From Synechococcus sp. WH 8020 (GTDB taxonomy: Bacteria; Cyanobacteriota; Cyanobacteriia; PCC-6307; Cyanobiaceae): a stretch of DNA of 64,000 bases. Positions within the stretch are counted from its first letter, which is position 1, and every line of letters starts with the position of its first letter. A program made the position numbers and the translations under genes. This document shows, piece after piece, positions 1-8,590 of the stretch. The stretch lies in NCBI RefSeq assembly GCF_001040845.1, contig NZ_CP011941.1:515744-579743 (forward strand), given 5' to 3'. The notes under the pieces are model-generated. The model saw only the letters and a program-made list of their open reading frames with translations. It was not told where the DNA came from and did not search any database.

Positions 1-1
1 T

Positions 2-1114
2 GCTGGTCAAGTTCTCGATGTTGATGTGCGTGTAGGTGATCGCGTTGAGAAACAGCAGGTGCTCATGACGCTGTATTTGCCTGAGCTTGAACGTGAACTA
101 GAGCAAGAAAAAGGTAATTTAAAACAGCTTCAAAAACAAAATATCGAGTTAAATCAGCGTGATGCATTGCGCATCGAGACTGCACGACAGGCTCTCGATA
201 CCACTCTCGCCAAGCTCAAAGATGACGAGCGAAGGCTGGGTGAATTGCAAAGCACGTTTTCGGGGAAGCTTCGAAATCTTGAATGGTTGTCGCGACGTGC
301 GGTGGTGGCTCCGCTATCCAGTGAAGTGGTGTCCGCAGAACAAGGACTGACCAGTACCAGCGTTGCCTTGGATGATCTCAAGATTCAGGGCAAACAGGCC
401 CTCACAAGATTCCAGCAAATCAAACTTGATGTTGAGTCTGAGCAGCTTGATCGGACCTTTGTGATTGATGATCTGAAGCGCAAGATTCGCGTCAGCGAGG
501 CGAAATTGGCCTTTGATGGCACGATTACAGCTCAGCGCGATGGCAGTGTGCTGGATCTTCAAGTGATTCCGGGTCAAACCATCAAAATGGGTGATCGTCT
601 TGGCACGATTGGAAGGGGGGAGGTGGCACGAGGTAACGGCCCTGATCTGATCGCTGTCGCCTACTTCCGACCTGCTGATGCGCGACGACTACCGCTTGGG
701 CTGCCTGTTGAGGTGGTCCCGCGCTGGAACCAAAGGGGCCGGTTTGGTGGAATTGAAGGGAAGGTGAAAAATGTGCTGACTTTGCCTGCAACCCAGGAAG
801 ATATCGCCACCACAACAGGCAATGCACAGCTTGCTGAAGACTTGGCCGGAGATGGTCCAGTGATGCGGGCTGAGATCAGTTTGCAGCGTCGATCAAGGTC
901 TGATGATGGTTTTCTCTGGACGCTTTCCAATGGCAGTGGCGTCTTTCCGATCCGCGATGGTTTGACCGTCGATACCTTTGCGTATGTGGAATGGCGCTCA
1001 CCGATCACCTATGTCTTGCCCGGGCTTCGATCGATCACAGGCGGTTATCGCACATTGAGGATTGATCGCGTCTTTGACCTCCCTTTCCTGCGTCAACCTG
1101 ACACTCTTCCCTGA
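2..1114 (+). CDS. HlyD-family secretion adaptor (NHLM bacteriocin-system type), 3' part
   Basis: Periplasmic adaptor (membrane fusion) protein of a tripartite exporter, linking an inner-membrane transporter to a TolC-type channel. The reading frame is open from base 2, so the N-terminus and membrane anchor lie upstream of the window. The visible protein begins inside a lipoyl/barrel half (AGQVLDVDVRVGDRV), continues into a long Glu/Gln/Lys-rich coiled-coil hairpin over roughly the next 140 residues, then returns to the second lipoyl half (DGTITAQRDGSVLDLQVIPG) and a beta-rich C-terminal domain. The long C-terminal domain resembles HlyD proteins of NHLM-type peptide export clusters more than haemolysin HlyD; that assignment is from memory of the family. 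A small membrane protein follows 13 bases on, and a TolC-like gene faces it. Confidence 0.8.
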   Translation, partial: AGQVLDVDVRVGDRVEKQQVLMTLYLPELERELEQEKGNLKQLQKQNIELNQRDALRIETARQALDTTLAKLKDDERRLGELQSTFSGKLRNLEWLSRRAVVAPLSSEVVSAEQGLTSTSVALDDLKIQGKQALTRFQQIKLDVESEQLDRTFVIDDLKRKIRVSEAKLAFDGTITAQRDGSVLDLQVIPGQTIKMGDRLGTIGRGEVARGNGPDLIAVAYFRPADARRLPLGLPVEVVPRWNQRGRFGGIEGKVKNVLTLPATQEDIATTTGNAQLAEDLAGDGPVMRAEISLQRRSRSDDGFLWTLSNGSGVFPIRDGLTVDTFAYVEWRSPITYVLPGLRSITGGYRTLRIDRVFDLPFLRQPDTLP

Positions 1115-1127
1115 TTTATTTTCCACG

Positions 1128-1298
1128 ATGTCAATACGTCCATTGCTTAAGCAAGAGATTCCTTGGTTAATCTCCGAATTGGTTTTGTTAATCATTCTGT
1201 TAAATGCTAATCCGCCTGAATTGTGGTTTTGGTTCGTTGTCTTTTTAGTGGTCTTTGGATATCGAATTGAGCGCTGGTGGTCTTCAAGGGCTGACTAA
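1128..1298 (+). CDS. Small membrane protein, 56 aa, unknown function
   Basis: A short hydrophobic protein starting at the ATG 13 bases after the adaptor gene, so probably in its operon. It has a charged N-terminus (MSIRPLLKQEIPW), one or two hydrophobic segments (LISELVLLIILLNA and FWFVVFLVVFGY) separated by a proline turn, and a basic C-terminus (RIERWWSSRAD) that would sit in the cytoplasm. I do not recognise the family. The frame opens further upstream, but that extension runs over the adaptor gene, so the internal ATG is preferred. Its stop abuts the convergent TolC-like gene without a gap. Confidence 0.55.
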   Translation: MSIRPLLKQEIPWLISELVLLIILLNANPPELWFWFVVFLVVFGYRIERWWSSRAD

Positions 1299-3122
1299 TT
1301 AAGGCTGTTTTTTAGGGAAACTAAGAGATAATTCGGTTAAGACTGGATCGTTCGGATTTTTAGGCATGGGCAAGAGTTCACGTAGCATGCGTGCATAGGT
1401 GACATTGACATTCACAGTGGCGAATAATCGTCTTACTAAGGAGTTAACGAGTTGTTCCTGGGTGATGGAAAGGTTGATTTCGTCGCTTAGTCCGGTTTGG
1501 TAGCGCAGTTGTGTGTCTCGGAAGGCCTCTTTGCTGGCGCCAACAGCACGTCTGGCCGACACTAATTTTGCCAAACTAGCTTCGTGGTTTAAAAAAGCTC
1601 GCTCCAGTCGTAAGCGAATCGCGTTGCGGGTGTTCGCATATTGCTCTGCGGTTGCTTGCTCTTGAAGTTTCAAGGCCTTCACTCTGTTTGATGTGCCACC
1701 GGCATCAAAGATCATCCATTTGAAGGCCAGCCCTACCGACCATTCGTATCCGCTGACCTGCTCGAGGGGAAGAAAAGTACCTCCGCAGCATCCACCCCCG
1801 ATCAGGGCAAGATTTGACGTGCGTTCCACGGATCCCAGGCCACCGGCTGCTGCAAACAGGCTGAGCCTTGGTAGCAGCTCAGCCGCCGCTGCATCTTGGC
1901 GGCGCATGAGTGCTTGTTGTGTTGCGAGAATCGCAGTGAGTTCTGGATTGTCGTCGTAAGCCGCCAACACCGTTCTTTCTAAATTCAGGGGCCAACGTGG
2001 TTGGAGGCTGATGGGGTCGCTTGCACTGGGGATGATCTCACTGGAGAGATTGAGAATGGTCCAAAGTTCACGACGGGCTACGGCACGATCAGCCATCGCT
2101 TGGATCAAGCTTTCTTCGTCTGCAGCCAGAAGGCTGCTTCGTCTGAGCAGATCCACCCTCGGAACAAGACCAGCTTGTTTTAGGTCAAGAGTGTCTTCCA
2201 ATACGACCAGATCAGTGCGAACGATCGCATCGCGTATCCGCACAAGTTGCTCAGCACGTTGAAGGTTGTAATAGGCCTCGCTCACTTCAAGCTGAATGGC
2301 TCTTAACCGATCGGCATAGAGATTTTCTTGTTGGGTGAGTCGGGCTTGCGCTGCTTGAACCCTGGGAGTTCGAGCAAAATCAATAATGTTGTAATCAAGC
2401 TGAAGCCCAGCATCTGCCGAAACTCCATTCGCAACCGCCCCTAGCCCACCTCCTTGTGGGATGTAGAAGGGTCCAGCGCTGGAGCCACTGATTTCGTTTC
2501 CATCATTGGTGAGAGCAAAATTGGGAGTTTGCCCTTTTGAATTAAAGAGTTCTCCAAACCCGAAAGTGTTGTTTCCATAGGGGTTGTAAGTGGTTGTTCC
2601 GCTTTGAAATCCATCGACATTGGCAAAAACGCTGATCGTTGGCCAGTACCGGCTCGATTCGGATGCAATGGTGGCGGCTTGAGCCTGGATTAAATCTCGC
2701 TGAGCGCCCAGGGATGGGTTGTTGCGGAAGGCGATCGTGACAGCATCTTCAAGAGAGAGAGAAAGAGTTCGCGATGCAGTGTCAGCTGAAGAAGGAAGGC
2801 GAAGAAGAGGGTCTGGCTGAGTGTCTTGATCTGTGAGTTCACCGGAAGGTGCGGCATTGATATCAATCAGCAGTGTGGGGATCTCTAGTGCTCTGAGATC
2901 GTCACTGCTCTCAATCGCTGGTGCTGGACCAGTCAATGTGTCAATGGCATCGACCTGGGTATTAAGGCGCTCCCAACTTTTCTCAAGTTGCTCTGTAGTG
3001 CCGCCTTCATCCAGTGGTGCAACGTTGGTCTGAGCTGCTACGGGAGCGAAGCTGTTGCAAATCAATCCGAGCGCGCATACGGAACGGGAGAGGACCAGAT
3101 CACAGCGGGATGGTTTCAACAC
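1299..3122 (-). CDS. TolC-family outer-membrane efflux protein
   Basis: Outer-membrane channel of the OEP/TolC family, expected to form a trimeric beta-barrel with a periplasmic alpha-helical tunnel for type I secretion or efflux. The 607-aa protein has an N-terminal signal region (LGLICNSFAPVAAQ), a ~60-residue acidic linker longer than in TolC, then two OEP repeats. Repeat one opens LSLEDAVTIAFRNNPSLGAQ, and repeat two contains the NPELTAILATQQALMRRQDAA helix. A loop with GGGCCGG holds two adjacent cysteines. Start is GTG (3122); no better ATG with a signal peptide lies close. It converges on the HlyD-type adaptor gene, and the two are natural partners in one export machine (inference from position). 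Confidence 0.85.
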   Translation of the reverse strand: MLKPSRCDLVLSRSVCALGLICNSFAPVAAQTNVAPLDEGGTTEQLEKSWERLNTQVDAIDTLTGPAPAIESSDDLRALEIPTLLIDINAAPSGELTDQDTQPDPLLRLPSSADTASRTLSLSLEDAVTIAFRNNPSLGAQRDLIQAQAATIASESSRYWPTISVFANVDGFQSGTTTYNPYGNNTFGFGELFNSKGQTPNFALTNDGNEISGSSAGPFYIPQGGGLGAVANGVSADAGLQLDYNIIDFARTPRVQAAQARLTQQENLYADRLRAIQLEVSEAYYNLQRAEQLVRIRDAIVRTDLVVLEDTLDLKQAGLVPRVDLLRRSSLLAADEESLIQAMADRAVARRELWTILNLSSEIIPSASDPISLQPRWPLNLERTVLAAYDDNPELTAILATQQALMRRQDAAAAELLPRLSLFAAAGGLGSVERTSNLALIGGGCCGGTFLPLEQVSGYEWSVGLAFKWMIFDAGGTSNRVKALKLQEQATAEQYANTRNAIRLRLERAFLNHEASLAKLVSARRAVGASKEAFRDTQLRYQTGLSDEINLSITQEQLVNSLVRRLFATVNVNVTYARMLRELLPMPKNPNDPVLTELSLSFPKKQP

Positions 3123-3382
3123 GTTCTTCGGATGACGACTTCTAAAACGACTTTTGGGTATGTTTACGCACTCTGGTCAATGATGAAAGGTGTCCAATGC
3201 AAAACTCTGATGAATTTGATCGCTAGCTATCAAACTGGATGGTGACCATGAGACTGTCTTGTAAGCTGAATAGTGCTGCAACAATTGACCGCAAACAGCT
3301 TCTTATACTTAGACGGACTTGATTGGTTGAAGTTTCCGCAAGCCTTGAATAAGTTTCAAGCATGCTGGGTGATTTGAAGAGC

Positions 3383-4519
3383 TCAATCCCTCAGTAATAG
3401 ATGGTTTGTGATTGCTGACTTGGAGTGGGTGGATATTGCTTCGATAATTGCTGATCGAATGTAGTCAATTAGGGTCATTCTTAAGATTATTTGTCTCAGC
3501 TGCTGTTTATTTAAATGCTTGTCGTCAGCAGAAATTGTGCCTTCTGTTGTTTGTTCAAGCCATTGGCTGAAGCCTCGAGAAAGATCCTTGATTGCGATCA
3601 TCTCCCGAGGATTGAATTGTTGATTGTTAATTGTTTTTGGGTTTTTGAGCTCAGCGCTGATGGATAGCAATTGAGCGCTCAGAATATCAAATAAGTCTGC
3701 TTCCTCGTTGTGAAGTCGTTTGACTTTCTCTGATCTAATAAAGGGTGCTGGTAAGCTTCTGATAGACTCAAGAGAGGTCATTATTTGTGAGGCTAAAAGA
3801 TCGATTCTGCTCCAAATGTCATGTAGTGGATGTTGTTCGGGATTAACTCCCAGTTCTAATTGTGCAAGAACCTGCTGTTGTCTTGCTGCGTTGAGTTGTG
3901 TGATCAGTGAAATGCGTTTTGCTTGTTGTTTTCTCGGTGGACTTGAGGAAGGATTGTTTTGTCTGAGGGCATCTCCTTCATCTTGTAGCTCCACTCCGAG
4001 GGCATCTAGCAATGATGCCCATTGTTGGTGTAATTGAGGAATCGTTTGACTCGGCCAAATCCATTGACACGCCAGTAGTGAAATCACAATGCCAAGTCCA
4101 GTCCAGAAAAGACGAATGGGGCCCCAGATGGTTTCAACCTGTTCATGAACAAGCCATCCCATAACGATGATCGTGCCTGCAACTTTGTACCCCACTTGCA
4201 GGCCGAGAATTCCTCCCAAAAGTCGTGTTGAAGCTAAAGCTAATCCAAGCCCTAATGGGAGAGGGAGATCTAGGCATTTTGTAAATATGATCAAAATAAT
4301 CACGCCCATTAGCGATCCCATCAGCCGCTGAATGCCCAGCTTCATGGAATTGCCGTAGGTACTTGACAGAACGGCTGCTGTCGTAAGTGGCAAATAAAAG
4401 CCATATGGAATTGAACTCAGGAGACCGAATCCAGCACTTAATCCGGTAATAAGAACAAGGCGTAATTCTTGTCTAGTAAACCAAGGCTTGCTGAGGGGTT
4501 GACGGCTATTTTTTATCAT
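3383..4519 (-). CDS. FUSC-like inner-membrane protein (second of pair)
   Basis: Integral membrane protein resembling the FUSC/aromatic-acid exporter superfamily. About six hydrophobic segments occupy residues ~18-165 (for example LVLITGLSAGFGLLSSIPYG, GSLMGVIILIIF and TGLGIVISLLACQWIWP), followed by a ~210-residue mostly helical cytoplasmic domain. The ATG overlaps the stop of the preceding FUSC gene by four bases (ATGA), so the two are translationally coupled and the products may form a heteromer. The substrate cannot be inferred; family members export hydrophobic or aromatic acids. At 378 aa it is about half the size of fused FUSC proteins, matching one half each for the two adjacent genes. 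Confidence 0.65.
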   Translation of the reverse strand: MIKNSRQPLSKPWFTRQELRLVLITGLSAGFGLLSSIPYGFYLPLTTAAVLSSTYGNSMKLGIQRLMGSLMGVIILIIFTKCLDLPLPLGLGLALASTRLLGGILGLQVGYKVAGTIIVMGWLVHEQVETIWGPIRLFWTGLGIVISLLACQWIWPSQTIPQLHQQWASLLDALGVELQDEGDALRQNNPSSSPPRKQQAKRISLITQLNAARQQQVLAQLELGVNPEQHPLHDIWSRIDLLASQIMTSLESIRSLPAPFIRSEKVKRLHNEEADLFDILSAQLLSISAELKNPKTINNQQFNPREMIAIKDLSRGFSQWLEQTTEGTISADDKHLNKQQLRQIILRMTLIDYIRSAIIEAISTHSKSAITNHLLLRD

Positions 4520-5481
4520 TCAAATGAGTTTTGCTTGATGGCAAAATCAAGTTTTTTCTGACTTCTAACGATTCGAAGGAATCGAGTGCCTTCTTCCTCT
4601 AAAAGAATACGCTGGGAGAGGCTAAGTCGACTGTTTGAATCTATTTGCAATCGTTTCCATCCCAAGTCATTGCTAATGTCTAACTGATCAGTAAGTTCAG
4701 GTAATTGCAAGGGCTGATGTTTTAAGGCTAGAGCGTCAAGAAGTCTTTCCATCAAAATCCATTGCGCATGTAGGCTGCGCCATAGGCTCATCCGTTGTTG
4801 CCAGCGTAGCCGCGACAATTGTTTCATGTGTTTCGCGCCAAGCTGTTCTTCAATATTAATGAGGCGTTGAATTTCTAAGAGATCTTTCGTGATCGAGCCG
4901 GGCTGTAATGGTGGTGGTGAAGACGTAAGTCCTTGGAGCGACTGGCTATGTTGATGCATACGAGTACTTAGTGAATGAAGTAATTTTTGATGAAGCTCTT
5001 CCATTCGCATCAATCGATTTTTGGGCCAAAGTAAGCGGCTGATTACAATGGCTACTAAGATTCCAACCAGAGTATCGATGCTTCTGTTTAAAATATAATA
5101 CCAGTTTAACTTTGTATAACCGTGAACGCTTAAAAAGATCACCGTAATCACAACGGCTGTCGACAAGCCGCTGCCCCAGCCAAGGAGACGAAGTAAGGGG
5201 ACAGTAATTAAGAGGCTGATGAAAATGCCGATCCAGCCTGAAAGCATTGTGTGGACTAAGAAAACAACAAGGCCGCCACTGACTGTTCCGAGAATCCTTC
5301 CTCTGGCGGCTTGAAGTGTGTTCTCATCTTGATCGTCGACGACTAAAATTACAGCTAAGAGCGGATAAAAAACAAAGCTAATTCGATCAAAGTGTTGTGC
5401 AATGGCGCATGTGATAAAAATGCTCAGGCCAAGTCTCAGACTTTGCTTCGTCAGATTGCTGTCTATCTTTGTAATGTTCAT
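4516..5481 (-). CDS. FUSC-like inner-membrane protein (first of pair)
   Basis: A 321-aa membrane protein of the same superfamily as its downstream neighbour. Hydrophobic segments lie within residues ~13-150 (LGLSIFITCAIAQHF, FYPLLAVILVVDD, GGLVVFLVHTMLSGWIGIFI, TAVVITVIFLSVHGY, TLVGILVAIVISRLLWP), then a helical soluble C-terminus. The motif around GRILGTVSGGLVVF resembles the FUSC GTxxG element (RxxGTxxG), which supports the family. It starts 12 bases after the LCP gene and overlaps the next FUSC gene by four bases, giving the operon order LCP, FUSC, FUSC. A role in envelope export is inferred. Confidence 0.65.
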   Translation of the reverse strand: MNITKIDSNLTKQSLRLGLSIFITCAIAQHFDRISFVFYPLLAVILVVDDQDENTLQAARGRILGTVSGGLVVFLVHTMLSGWIGIFISLLITVPLLRLLGWGSGLSTAVVITVIFLSVHGYTKLNWYYILNRSIDTLVGILVAIVISRLLWPKNRLMRMEELHQKLLHSLSTRMHQHSQSLQGLTSSPPPLQPGSITKDLLEIQRLINIEEQLGAKHMKQLSRLRWQQRMSLWRSLHAQWILMERLLDALALKHQPLQLPELTDQLDISNDLGWKRLQIDSNSRLSLSQRILLEEEGTRFLRIVRSQKKLDFAIKQNSFE

Positions 5482-5493
5482 TGTTAGACGCGA

Positions 5494-6402
5494 TCAGCGC
5501 TTCAGTCTGAGATCCTCGCTGTTGGATCTGCTTGTATCTTCGTCTATTGATGAATCATTGGTAGGCCATTGTGTATCAAGATAGCTCACTCCATTTTTAT
5601 AAAAAGGTCGAGCGCTGAGTTGATTGGTTTGGAGTTCCGTTGTTCCCATTGCGGTGATCAACTTGCCAAAATCTAAAGGTCCAAGATCTGTATCAAGATT
5701 ACGTCCAGCTGCGCTAATCAAGGCTGGTAGGCGTATGAGATTCTGAGGTTGTATGAGTTTATTGAACAGGCTTTTTAATACAAGTTGTTGTCGGTCAAGT
5801 CGTCCAAAGTCACCCTCTCCATCGTGGCGCCAGCGCAAAAAGCCTTCAAGGTCACGTCCCTTGAGAACCTGGCGTCCTGGCTGAAGGTCGATCAGTAATC
5901 CTTGGCTTTTGTCTCGGTAGTAGAGCCGTTTTGGTACATCCACTTCGAGACCACCAAGTAAATCACTAATGGTGCGGATTCCTTCAAGATTCACCAGAAT
6001 ATGGTGATCAATCGGTCGTCCCATGAGGCGTGTAAGTTCTGATTTAACGGCATCTGGGCCGCCTATGGCATGGAGTGCGTTGGCCTTCATTGGACCAAAG
6101 CTACGTGATTCAATATAACTATCTCTTGGGATTTGAATAATCGAAGTCTCGCCATTCTCAACGCTGAGTACGAACATCGTGTCTGTATTCCCTCCTCCAG
6201 CATCCATGCCGAGAATGACTATATTTTCGTTGCCAAAGCTCGCCCAGCTTTCAAGTGGATTATTGATTGAAGCCGGTTTGGGGAGTTCTGTTGATGGAAT
6301 GAGAGATCGACTGAGAGGTATCGATAGCAGCAATCCACCAAAAAGTCCTAGCACTGCTGCTGTGAGCAGGGATTTTTTGTTCGGACTCTGTTGACCGTTC
6401 AT
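5494..6402 (-). CDS. LytR-CpsA-Psr (LCP) family protein
   Basis: Membrane-anchored LCP phosphotransferase; family members attach polysaccharide from lipid-linked precursors to peptidoglycan or other acceptors. An N-terminal anchor (LTAAVLGLFGGLLLSIPLS) is followed by the LCP domain with NIVILGMDAGGGNTDTMFVL, RDSYI, LEGFLRWRHDGEGDFGRLDR and RQQLVLKSL; the Asp and Arg residues of these motifs bind the pyrophosphate in the family. Size (302 aa) is normal. The frame also has a TTG six bases upstream, but the ATG at 6402 is taken. First gene of the operon with the two FUSC genes, suggesting a shared envelope job. Confidence 0.85.
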   Translation of the reverse strand: MNGQQSPNKKSLLTAAVLGLFGGLLLSIPLSRSLIPSTELPKPASINNPLESWASFGNENIVILGMDAGGGNTDTMFVLSVENGETSIIQIPRDSYIESRSFGPMKANALHAIGGPDAVKSELTRLMGRPIDHHILVNLEGIRTISDLLGGLEVDVPKRLYYRDKSQGLLIDLQPGRQVLKGRDLEGFLRWRHDGEGDFGRLDRQQLVLKSLFNKLIQPQNLIRLPALISAAGRNLDTDLGPLDFGKLITAMGTTELQTNQLSARPFYKNGVSYLDTQWPTNDSSIDEDTSRSNSEDLRLKR

Positions 6403-6469
6403 ACGCAAATCTTAGGTCTGTTGCTGCAACCGTTGGATTGTGTTGAAGTTTGTGTAGGGACAACCATGA

Positions 6470-8560
6470 TTAGTGGAGTGGATCGCTGATCATCAAGGCT
6501 GGGCAGCTCAACTGATGAACCAAATTGCTTGTGCGATCACTGGCTGGAATGGGGAGTCCAGCAACTCGGCGACGTTGTGATCGCAGAATCACGAGATCTT
6601 GGTTTTTGCTGAACCAGTGAATTTTGGAATCGATACCAGGTCCCTGAAGCAGTTTGATTTGAATTTGATGGCTGTCGATATTGCGTGGACACCAACTCAT
6701 CAGTTGGTGTTCCATCCAGGATCGTTCGTGTCGGTTGAAGCGTGGGTCATGGATGTGCAGAAGGCTGATGGTGGTGGATGTTGGGTCTGGTGCGGTTGAG
6801 AGGAGCCGTAGGGCGAGTTCAAATTGTTCGCGTGCACTGGCTGATAGATCTTTGATTGGAACGAGGATTCGGTTCACATCCTTCAGCTCTCGTCGTCCAA
6901 GATTGGCTACCACAACTGGGCAATGGGCGGTTCTGCAGACCCCGTCGACGAGGTCGCCCAGGAGCCATTTGCGTAGCGGGTCAGGGCGTCCTGCTCCAAT
7001 CAACAGAAGATCAGCGCCTTCTTCTAAAGCGCTTCTGCTCATGCCCGCAGCGATGTCATCATCCACGCGCAGGAGACAACGCGTGGTTGCGGTGAGTCTC
7101 TCTCCGTTGGTTGCGGCCTGACGCAGCCTCGCTCTCGCGGCAGACAAGGCTCGATTTAAGCCACCGCGAGCTTCTTCGAGGCTTGGACTCACCAGCGCAA
7201 GCGGCAAGAGTTGTCCGTTGTGCTCGCCTTCTCCCTGGGAGAGTCGAGCGGCCAGCTTCAACAGGCTCAACTCTGTGTCTGGATTGGCAACTGGAACCAA
7301 CACTTTTAGGGGGCGGCGTACCACCTCCCCGGGGACGTCCTGATTTGCATCGAGCGTTGTTGTGCCGTAGCTGGAGCGCTCATTCGGTTCCATCAGGGCG
7401 ACGACCGAGCGTGTGGTGAGGGTTGGACCGAGCGTCGCTGTGACGACCATCACGGCTAGAACGCTGTTGAGAACTGTGTTGTCGAGAAGGCCGGCTTGGA
7501 AACCAATGAACGCGGTGGCAAGCGTGGCGGCCACCTTGGGCATGGCGAGTGACCACATCAGCAGCATTTGATTGGGGCTGTAGCGGAACCAGCGACCAGC
7601 AATGACTGCTGCAAGTGCTTTGCATCCCAAGGCTCCAGTGAGCATTAGGGCTGTGAACTCAATGTTGCTGATGCTGTCGGCGAGGCTGCCTAGATCGAGC
7701 AGCAGTCCTAAATGAATGAAGAAGATGGGGATGAATAAGGCTCCCCCCACAAAGATCACTTGCTCTTTGACCTTGCCTTCTGGAAGAACGGAATTCACTG
7801 CTAGCCCAGCCAGAAAGGCGCCTACGATTTTTTCAACTCCTGCTAATTCAGCACCAAGTGAAGCCACAAATAAGGTGAGTAGGACCGCCAGAAACACTCG
7901 GTTTTCATCGATGACATTGCGCATCCATAGATGCCGCCCAATCATCCGAATGCCCCACACGACGACACACGCAAACAAGCCGATGCTGATCAGCAGTGCA
8001 GTAAAGCTGCTCGGTGTGAGGTTTCCTTTGCCCAGCCCTAGGGCTACAGCGAGCAACAACAAGGCTGCAATGTCGGTGAAAATCGTGCTTCCTACGCTCA
8101 CGATCACGGATTCGTCACGCTGTGCTCCGTAACTCCTCACGATCGGATACCCGAGCGGAGTATGGGTTGCCATCAGGGCTCCCAAGAGGAGGCTGGGGAC
8201 TAAGGGGAAGCCAAAGATCTGACCGATGCCGAACCCCGTTCCCACTCCCAGTACAAAGATCAGAGCCCCAAAGGTCACGGAGCGACTTTTGACCCTGTTG
8301 AACTCCTCGAGGTCGATTTCCAGGCCAACAGTGAATAGTAGATAGATGGCTCCGATATCGGAGAGAAGGGTGATTGTTTCACTTTTAGCGTCGATCCAAT
8401 GAAATACATGGGGCCCTACCAGTACGCCAGCGGCTAACAGTCCGACGAGATCAGGAAGCCTTAACCGTCTTGTTAAGGGGGGTACCAAGACGCTGATTGC
8501 AACCAGCTGAGCAAAAATGCCCAGTGGGTGATGCATCAGGTGAGACAGCGAAGCAGCCAT
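6470..8560 (-). CDS. CPA2 cation:proton antiporter with C-terminal Usp-like domains
   Basis: Monovalent cation/proton antiporter of the Kef/Nap (CPA2) type. Residues ~15-385 hold about 12 membrane segments with family signatures PDLVGLLAAGVLVGPHVF, LLFTVGLEIDLEEFNRVK and GVEKIVGAFLAGLAVNSVLP. The C-terminal ~300 residues are soluble and resemble two universal-stress (Usp) repeats: the first ends LLIGAGRPDPLRKWLLGDLVD, the second starts RILVPIKDLSASAREQFELA. This layout is common in cyanobacterial NhaS/Kef proteins. Na+ versus K+ specificity is not decidable from sequence. It stands between the LCP operon and an ABC exporter, all on the minus strand, probably with its own promoter. Confidence 0.88.
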   Translation of the reverse strand: MAASLSHLMHHPLGIFAQLVAISVLVPPLTRRLRLPDLVGLLAAGVLVGPHVFHWIDAKSETITLLSDIGAIYLLFTVGLEIDLEEFNRVKSRSVTFGALIFVLGVGTGFGIGQIFGFPLVPSLLLGALMATHTPLGYPIVRSYGAQRDESVIVSVGSTIFTDIAALLLLAVALGLGKGNLTPSSFTALLISIGLFACVVVWGIRMIGRHLWMRNVIDENRVFLAVLLTLFVASLGAELAGVEKIVGAFLAGLAVNSVLPEGKVKEQVIFVGGALFIPIFFIHLGLLLDLGSLADSISNIEFTALMLTGALGCKALAAVIAGRWFRYSPNQMLLMWSLAMPKVAATLATAFIGFQAGLLDNTVLNSVLAVMVVTATLGPTLTTRSVVALMEPNERSSYGTTTLDANQDVPGEVVRRPLKVLVPVANPDTELSLLKLAARLSQGEGEHNGQLLPLALVSPSLEEARGGLNRALSAARARLRQAATNGERLTATTRCLLRVDDDIAAGMSRSALEEGADLLLIGAGRPDPLRKWLLGDLVDGVCRTAHCPVVVANLGRRELKDVNRILVPIKDLSASAREQFELALRLLSTAPDPTSTTISLLHIHDPRFNRHERSWMEHQLMSWCPRNIDSHQIQIKLLQGPGIDSKIHWFSKNQDLVILRSQRRRVAGLPIPASDRTSNLVHQLSCPALMISDPLH

Positions 8561-8590
8561 CGGTGAAGTCTTGAATAAAAAGTTTTGGGG